From Clostridium sp. AM22-11AC (lineage in GTDB: Bacteria; Bacillota; Clostridia; Lachnospirales; Lachnospiraceae), in assembly GCF_003473545.1 (NCBI RefSeq), contig NZ_QUCM01000041.1, positions 1-7,834 of the forward strand: 7,834 bases of DNA, read 5' to 3'. The first letter of the stretch is position 1, and every line of letters begins with the position of its first letter. Positions 5,679-7,834 of the stretch are shown here, one piece after another. Below the pieces are notes generated by a model. That model was not told the DNA's origin and made no database searches. It saw only the letters and a list, made by a program, of their open reading frames with translations. The position numbers and the translations under genes are program-made.

Positions 5679-6214
5679 GACCTATTTTTCTCCTCGTACA
5701 TATGTGGGCTTCTTACTTCGCCCTGAAATTGCATTACTTTGTAATCCAGTGTATTTTTCTTTGGCATGGCACGTTTGGCAGTCATATCATTTACAATAAT
5801 TTTCATGCACTGTGTCATATGTACGAATTTGGGATTAAATTTTACTGATACCGGATGATAATGGTTCATTAAAAGTGTCAATGCTTTTTCCTTTTCTTCT
5901 TCCAGTACGATCTCTACACGTCCCGTACCAACAACACTTTCATAGCGGAAATTGCAGGACATATTGCTCTCACGATAATAAAGCTCGTGATTGCAATCCA
6001 TTTCAAACGCAATATTGGGATTCTTTGCGAGCAGATCATTCTTTTTTCCTTCATAGTCGGTATGAATGTAGAAAACAACCTAATCACCTATAATTTCTTC
6101 TCCAAAATTAACCGGGACAATGTATGGATATGGCTCATCAAACATAGCAATCCGAATCGTGTCACATATTGAAATAATATCAAACTCTTTTACTTCATTC
6201 AGTTTATTTCTCAT
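5675..6214 (-). pseudogene. Pyridoxamine-phosphate-oxidase-like flavoprotein, broken by an in-frame TAG
   Basis: The frame opens at the ATG 6214-6212 with AAGGAG 6-7 bases upstream and would encode 179 positions. It resembles the small FMN-binding split-barrel proteins (PNPOx-like, NimA-related). The N-terminus shows the usual IRIAMFDEPYPYIVPVNFG. The middle reads VVFYIHTDYEGKKNDLLAKN and later NFRYESVVGTGRVEIV, typical barrel strands and flavin-contact loop. Codon 45 (6082-6080) is TAG, in the middle of an otherwise smooth match between GEEIIGD and VVFYIH, and nothing else in the frame is disrupted. A protein restarting at Met72 (6001) would lack the first strands of the barrel and is unlikely to bind FMN. 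Related proteins reduce or sequester flavin-linked substrates such as nitro compounds. The divergent HxlR regulator is a common partner of redox enzymes. Sequencing error is possible. Confidence 0.72.
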
Positions 6215-6233
6215 CACTTGTCTCCTTAACTGG

Positions 6234-6262
6234 TTGACTTATCTTTGCTTTAATTATATGAT
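6234..6262 (+). promoter_or_regulatory. Promoter of the HxlR-type regulator
   Basis: TTGACT (6234-6239) and TATGAT (6257-6262) are separated by 17 bp on the plus strand, one base off consensus in each box. The transcript would carry a leader of about 80 bases before the ATG at 6350. A minus-strand TATAAT (6253-6258) overlaps this -10 and could serve the divergent flavoprotein gene, but its -35 (TTATTG, 6276-6281) is poor, so that promoter is weak or needs activation. Confidence 0.6.
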
Positions 6263-6301
6263 ATACATAAATAAACAATAAGTACATGCATTAAAAATAT
6301 A

Positions 6302-6323
6302 TACTATCTCAAAATAGAGTGTA
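6302..6323. promoter_or_regulatory. Dyad upstream of the HxlR gene, candidate operator
   Basis: TACTATCT and AGAGTGTA are separated by six bases (CAAAAT); the arms pair at 6 of 8 positions, with the outer TAC/GTA and inner TCT/AGA exact. HxlR/DUF24 regulators generally bind dyads with TAC/GTA ends, and this one lies in the regulator's leader, 26 bases before its start, where autoregulation would be expected. No second copy was found at the divergent promoter. Confidence 0.4.
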
Positions 6324-6349
6324 ATGATGTATAAAGGAGAATTGTCAAA

Positions 6350-6682
6350 ATGGAAAATGAAGAACAAAATGATTTTCGTCTGGAAGGAACCGGATTTGCC
6401 TATACACTATCGCTGATCAATGGCAAATATAAAATGCCAATTCTGTATTGCCTTTCCAAACGTGAAGTCGTCCGATATAACGAAATGAAAAGATATCTTG
6501 GGAAAGTAACCTTTAAGACATTAACGGATTCGCTAAAAGCATTAGAAGAAGATGGATTAGTGAACCGTAAAGAATACCCTCAAGTGCCCCCGAAAGTAGA
6601 ATATAGTCTTACTGAAAAAGGAAGATCTCTGATACCTATGCTTACGGCTTTGTGTACATGGGGAGAAGAACATAGGAATTAA
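6350..6682 (+). CDS. HxlR/DUF24-family winged-helix transcriptional regulator
   Basis: This 110-residue cytosolic DNA-binding protein has normal length for the family. The characteristic core is complete: TLSLINGKYKMPILYCL (19-35), the recognition region RYNEMKRYLGKVTFKTLTDSLKALEEDGLV (42-71) and the wing NRKEYPQVPPKVEYSLTEKG (72-91). AAGGAG lies 10-11 bases before the ATG. It has two cysteines, Cys34 at the start-of-core position seen in redox-sensing members (YodB/HypR type) and Cys102 in the C-terminal dimerisation helix, so thiol or electrophile sensing is possible but unproven. It is divergent from the broken flavoprotein gene, the usual arrangement for an HxlR regulator and its target. 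If that gene is dead, this regulator has lost its neighbour target. Confidence 0.9.
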   Translation: MENEEQNDFRLEGTGFAYTLSLINGKYKMPILYCLSKREVVRYNEMKRYLGKVTFKTLTDSLKALEEDGLVNRKEYPQVPPKVEYSLTEKGRSLIPMLTALCTWGEEHRN

Positions 6683-6705
6683 AATTTATTGTAGTTCGCA
6701 TAAAC

Positions 6706-6750
6706 ATACAAGCAGGAGCACTCTCTATAAGTTATCCTGCTTGTATTTTA
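6706..6750 (+). terminator. Intrinsic terminator of the HxlR gene
   Basis: A perfect 12 bp stem, ATACAAGCAGGA (6706-6717) with TCCTGCTTGTAT (6735-6746), encloses a 17-base loop and is followed by TTTTA on the plus strand. It begins 23 bases after the HxlR stop. The T run is short and the loop large, but the stem is exact. It also marks the last normal chromosomal feature before the mobile-element debris, whose first coding base is 6752. Confidence 0.7.
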
Positions 6751-6751
6751 T

Positions 6752-7255
6752 CTAATAATATCCTCTTGTTTCCCGCCAGCCTTTCACATACCATCTTATC
6801 CCGACATATATTACCTGTACCAATAACAAGAAGAATAGGAGATTAAAAGGCAAAACTGTCTTTATCCAGTCCCCGAAATAGATTGCTATCGCCATGCTTA
6901 TAAATGTTACCAGTATGGTAATTATGTCCCAACAGTATTTCTTATATAGCCTTGCAATCTTTATTCCGATGAATGCTACAAGTATTCCCGCACCCACCAT
7001 ACATCCACCACAAACCAGTATTCTTATCAGCCAGTATATAATTCCGGCAATGACTGGATTGGATATTCCATCACTAATTTGTGCCATGTTCTTTCCTGTC
7101 AGTACAACCCAGCCAGCAATGGTCTGTGTGAAAGTTTCGATTGTATCAAAGAATACCACGCAATCAGAAATAAATATTTTTAACCGTATCATCTGAAAAA
7201 GAGTAGTTGATACGGAATACCATATCAGCAGAAACATCAATGCTTCACACACTCT
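6752..7255 (-). pseudogene. N-terminally truncated multi-pass membrane protein of conjugative-element type
   Basis: The minus-strand frame ending at 6752 encodes about 165 recognisable residues. There is a membrane segment (ALMFLLIWYSVSTTLFQMI), a polar stretch, two or three further segments (NPVIAGIIYWLIRILVCGG onward, then WDIITILVTFISMAIAIYF and PFNLLFFLLLVQVIYVGI) and a basic end KGWRETRGYY. From memory this resembles the DUF6040 membrane proteins found in Firmicute integrative conjugative elements, whose full form has a soluble coiled-coil N-terminus; that match is not verified. The open frame continues to 7420, but beyond about 7255 it is antisense to the recombinase catalytic domain and is not real coding sequence. 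No start codon with a ribosome binding site is present, so the 5' part has been lost. Confidence 0.6.
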
Positions 7256-7575
7256 CAGAAGAAGCTCCTGAGGATTACAATGAAATTTCCTTTGTCTGCT
7301 TAAGACCTGATGGCTGTCTGGAATTGCCAAGTACACTCGGCATTGTGTGTCGGTCAGTTTCCAATAGGCTTGATGGATTTGAAGGATTTCATTTTCATCA
7401 GTTACGACACACCTACACAAGCAACCTGCTTTCTAACGGAGCTGCACCAAAGGATATACAGGAACTGTTAGGACACTCAGATGTCAGTACCACAATGAAT
7501 GTCTATGCCCACTCCACCAGAAAAGCTAAGCGAAATTCAGCAAGGCTTCTCGACAAGGTGGCAGGCAATGACTAA
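7207..7575 (+). pseudogene. Tyrosine recombinase (integrase), C-terminal catalytic fragment
   Basis: The plus-strand frame ends at 7575 and carries the second half of a phage/conjugative-element integrase catalytic domain. It shows His64 and Arg67 in HFHQLRHTY, His90 in LLGHSDVSTTMNVY and the nucleophile Tyr100, followed by HSTRKAKRNSARLLDKVAG. Three of the active-site residues and the tyrosine are present. The first catalytic arginine, the lysine hairpin, the core-binding domain and the arm-binding N-terminus are missing, about two thirds of a normal 350-400 residue integrase. Homologous sequence begins near 7255; the TTG at 7207 is only the frame's edge, lacks a ribosome binding site and lies in membrane-protein sequence on the other strand. 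The fragment cannot recombine DNA by itself. Confidence 0.82.
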
Positions 7576-7709
7576 AAAGAAATTTCCCTTATTTCCCTCA
7601 CGATTATCTCACAAGGGCAAAAATAATGGAAAATACATATCATTTCATCATACAAGGCTCTGCAAGCCTTGAAAAATGGGGAAAGTTCAAGAAATCTCTC
7701 CACAGTCGA
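7576..7709. other. Non-coding stretch between the integrase fragment and the group II intron
   Basis: No gene is seen. A small hairpin AAGGCT/AGCCTT (7654-7670, loop CTGCA) lies here, and the near repeat TTTCCCTTA / TTTCCCTCA occurs at 7584-7603. In elements with an integrase at their edge, the attachment site usually lies just past the integrase stop, so this stretch may contain the old attachment site. I could not define its core because the partner site is not in view. Confidence 0.35.
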
Positions 7710-7834
7710 GTAGACTTACACCTCACAATGTAAGCCCCTCACAGAACCGTACGTGCGGCTTTCTCGCATACGGCTCTTCATAATTGATTATTCCGGGGCT
7801 CTCTGAGCCACCTGTCCGGACTTTGAGAGCCACC
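7710..7834 (-). ncRNA. Group II intron 3' end: domains V and VI (partial, runs off right edge)
   Basis: On the minus strand, 7776-7744 begins GAGCCGTATGCG and ends CACGTACGGTTC. This is group II intron domain V, with the catalytic AGC triad, an 8 bp lower stem, a two-base bulge and a GAAA-containing loop. It is 33 bases long, one fewer than the usual 34. Domain VI follows, with GGGG, stem CTTACA/TGTAAG (7734-7729 and 7720-7715) and the terminal TCTAC (7714-7710), which resembles the normal 3' splice end. The 3' exon therefore starts at 7709. A further stem GGCTCTC/GAGAGCC (7797-7803 and 7825-7831) fits the end of domain IV. The reverse transcriptase/maturase gene and the 5' end, if present, lie beyond 7834. 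Confidence 0.82.

Noticed and set aside
7256..7420. N-terminal 55 residues of the long membrane-protein frame
   Set aside because: This part is exactly antisense to the recombinase HQLRHTY region and shows no membrane or family character, so the frame is an accidental fusion.
6705..7657. Shared octamer CATACAAG at 6705-6712 and near 7650 as a possible attachment-site duplication
   Set aside because: Eight bases in AT-rich DNA are expected by chance, the flanks do not match, and the left copy is part of the HxlR terminator stem.
1..7834. CRISPR array, tRNA or rRNA genes
   Set aside because: No regularly spaced repeats, no cloverleaf with a T-loop consensus and no rRNA-like segments were found on reading both strands by eye.

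Overview
The window looks like accessory chromosome from a low-GC Firmicute, most likely a gut Lachnospiraceae-type clostridium. This is inferred from AT-rich intergenic DNA, strong AGGAGG ribosome binding sites, the gene families present and the type of mobile-element debris. No ribosomal or marker gene is present to fix the genus.

Layout. Bases 1-300 are the end of an IS3-family insertion sequence whose orfA reads out of the left edge. Bases 260-5541 hold a minus-strand sugar or polyol module, read right to left: a ROK-family repressor, then a separate promoter and operator, then a tight four-gene operon. The operon encodes a zinc-dependent sorbitol-type dehydrogenase, a VOC/glyoxalase-fold protein, a GPH-family cation:sugar symporter and a PfkB-family fructokinase. 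The simplest reading is non-PTS use of a polyol such as sorbitol: symport in, oxidation to a ketose, phosphorylation to a glycolytic intermediate. Two matching palindromes, one at the repressor promoter and one at the operon promoter, share the half-site TTTTATAAAAY and sit just after each -10 box, so I infer that the ROK protein represses both. The IS has landed in the last codons of the fructokinase gene and supplies its final 12 residues and stop codon.

Bases 5568-6750 hold a broken pyridoxamine-phosphate-oxidase-like flavoprotein gene (in-frame TAG), a small Cys-rich ORF overlapping its end by ATGA, and a divergent intact HxlR-type regulator with its own promoter, dyad and terminator. Bases 6752-7834 are mobile-element debris. 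They hold an N-terminally truncated membrane protein of conjugative-element type and an N-terminally truncated tyrosine recombinase, facing away from each other and joined at their broken 5' ends. The 3' end of a group II intron (domains V and VI, minus strand) follows and continues off the right edge.

Signs of decay are concentrated here. The best-placed ROK start codon reads ACG instead of ATG, the flavoprotein has a nonsense codon, and the region is flanked by an IS, a group II intron and element fragments. A GC-richer, hairpin-rich block of about 115 bp (4318-4432) between the repressor and the operon is unexplained; it may be a relic of an IS200/IS605-type end or a structured RNA.
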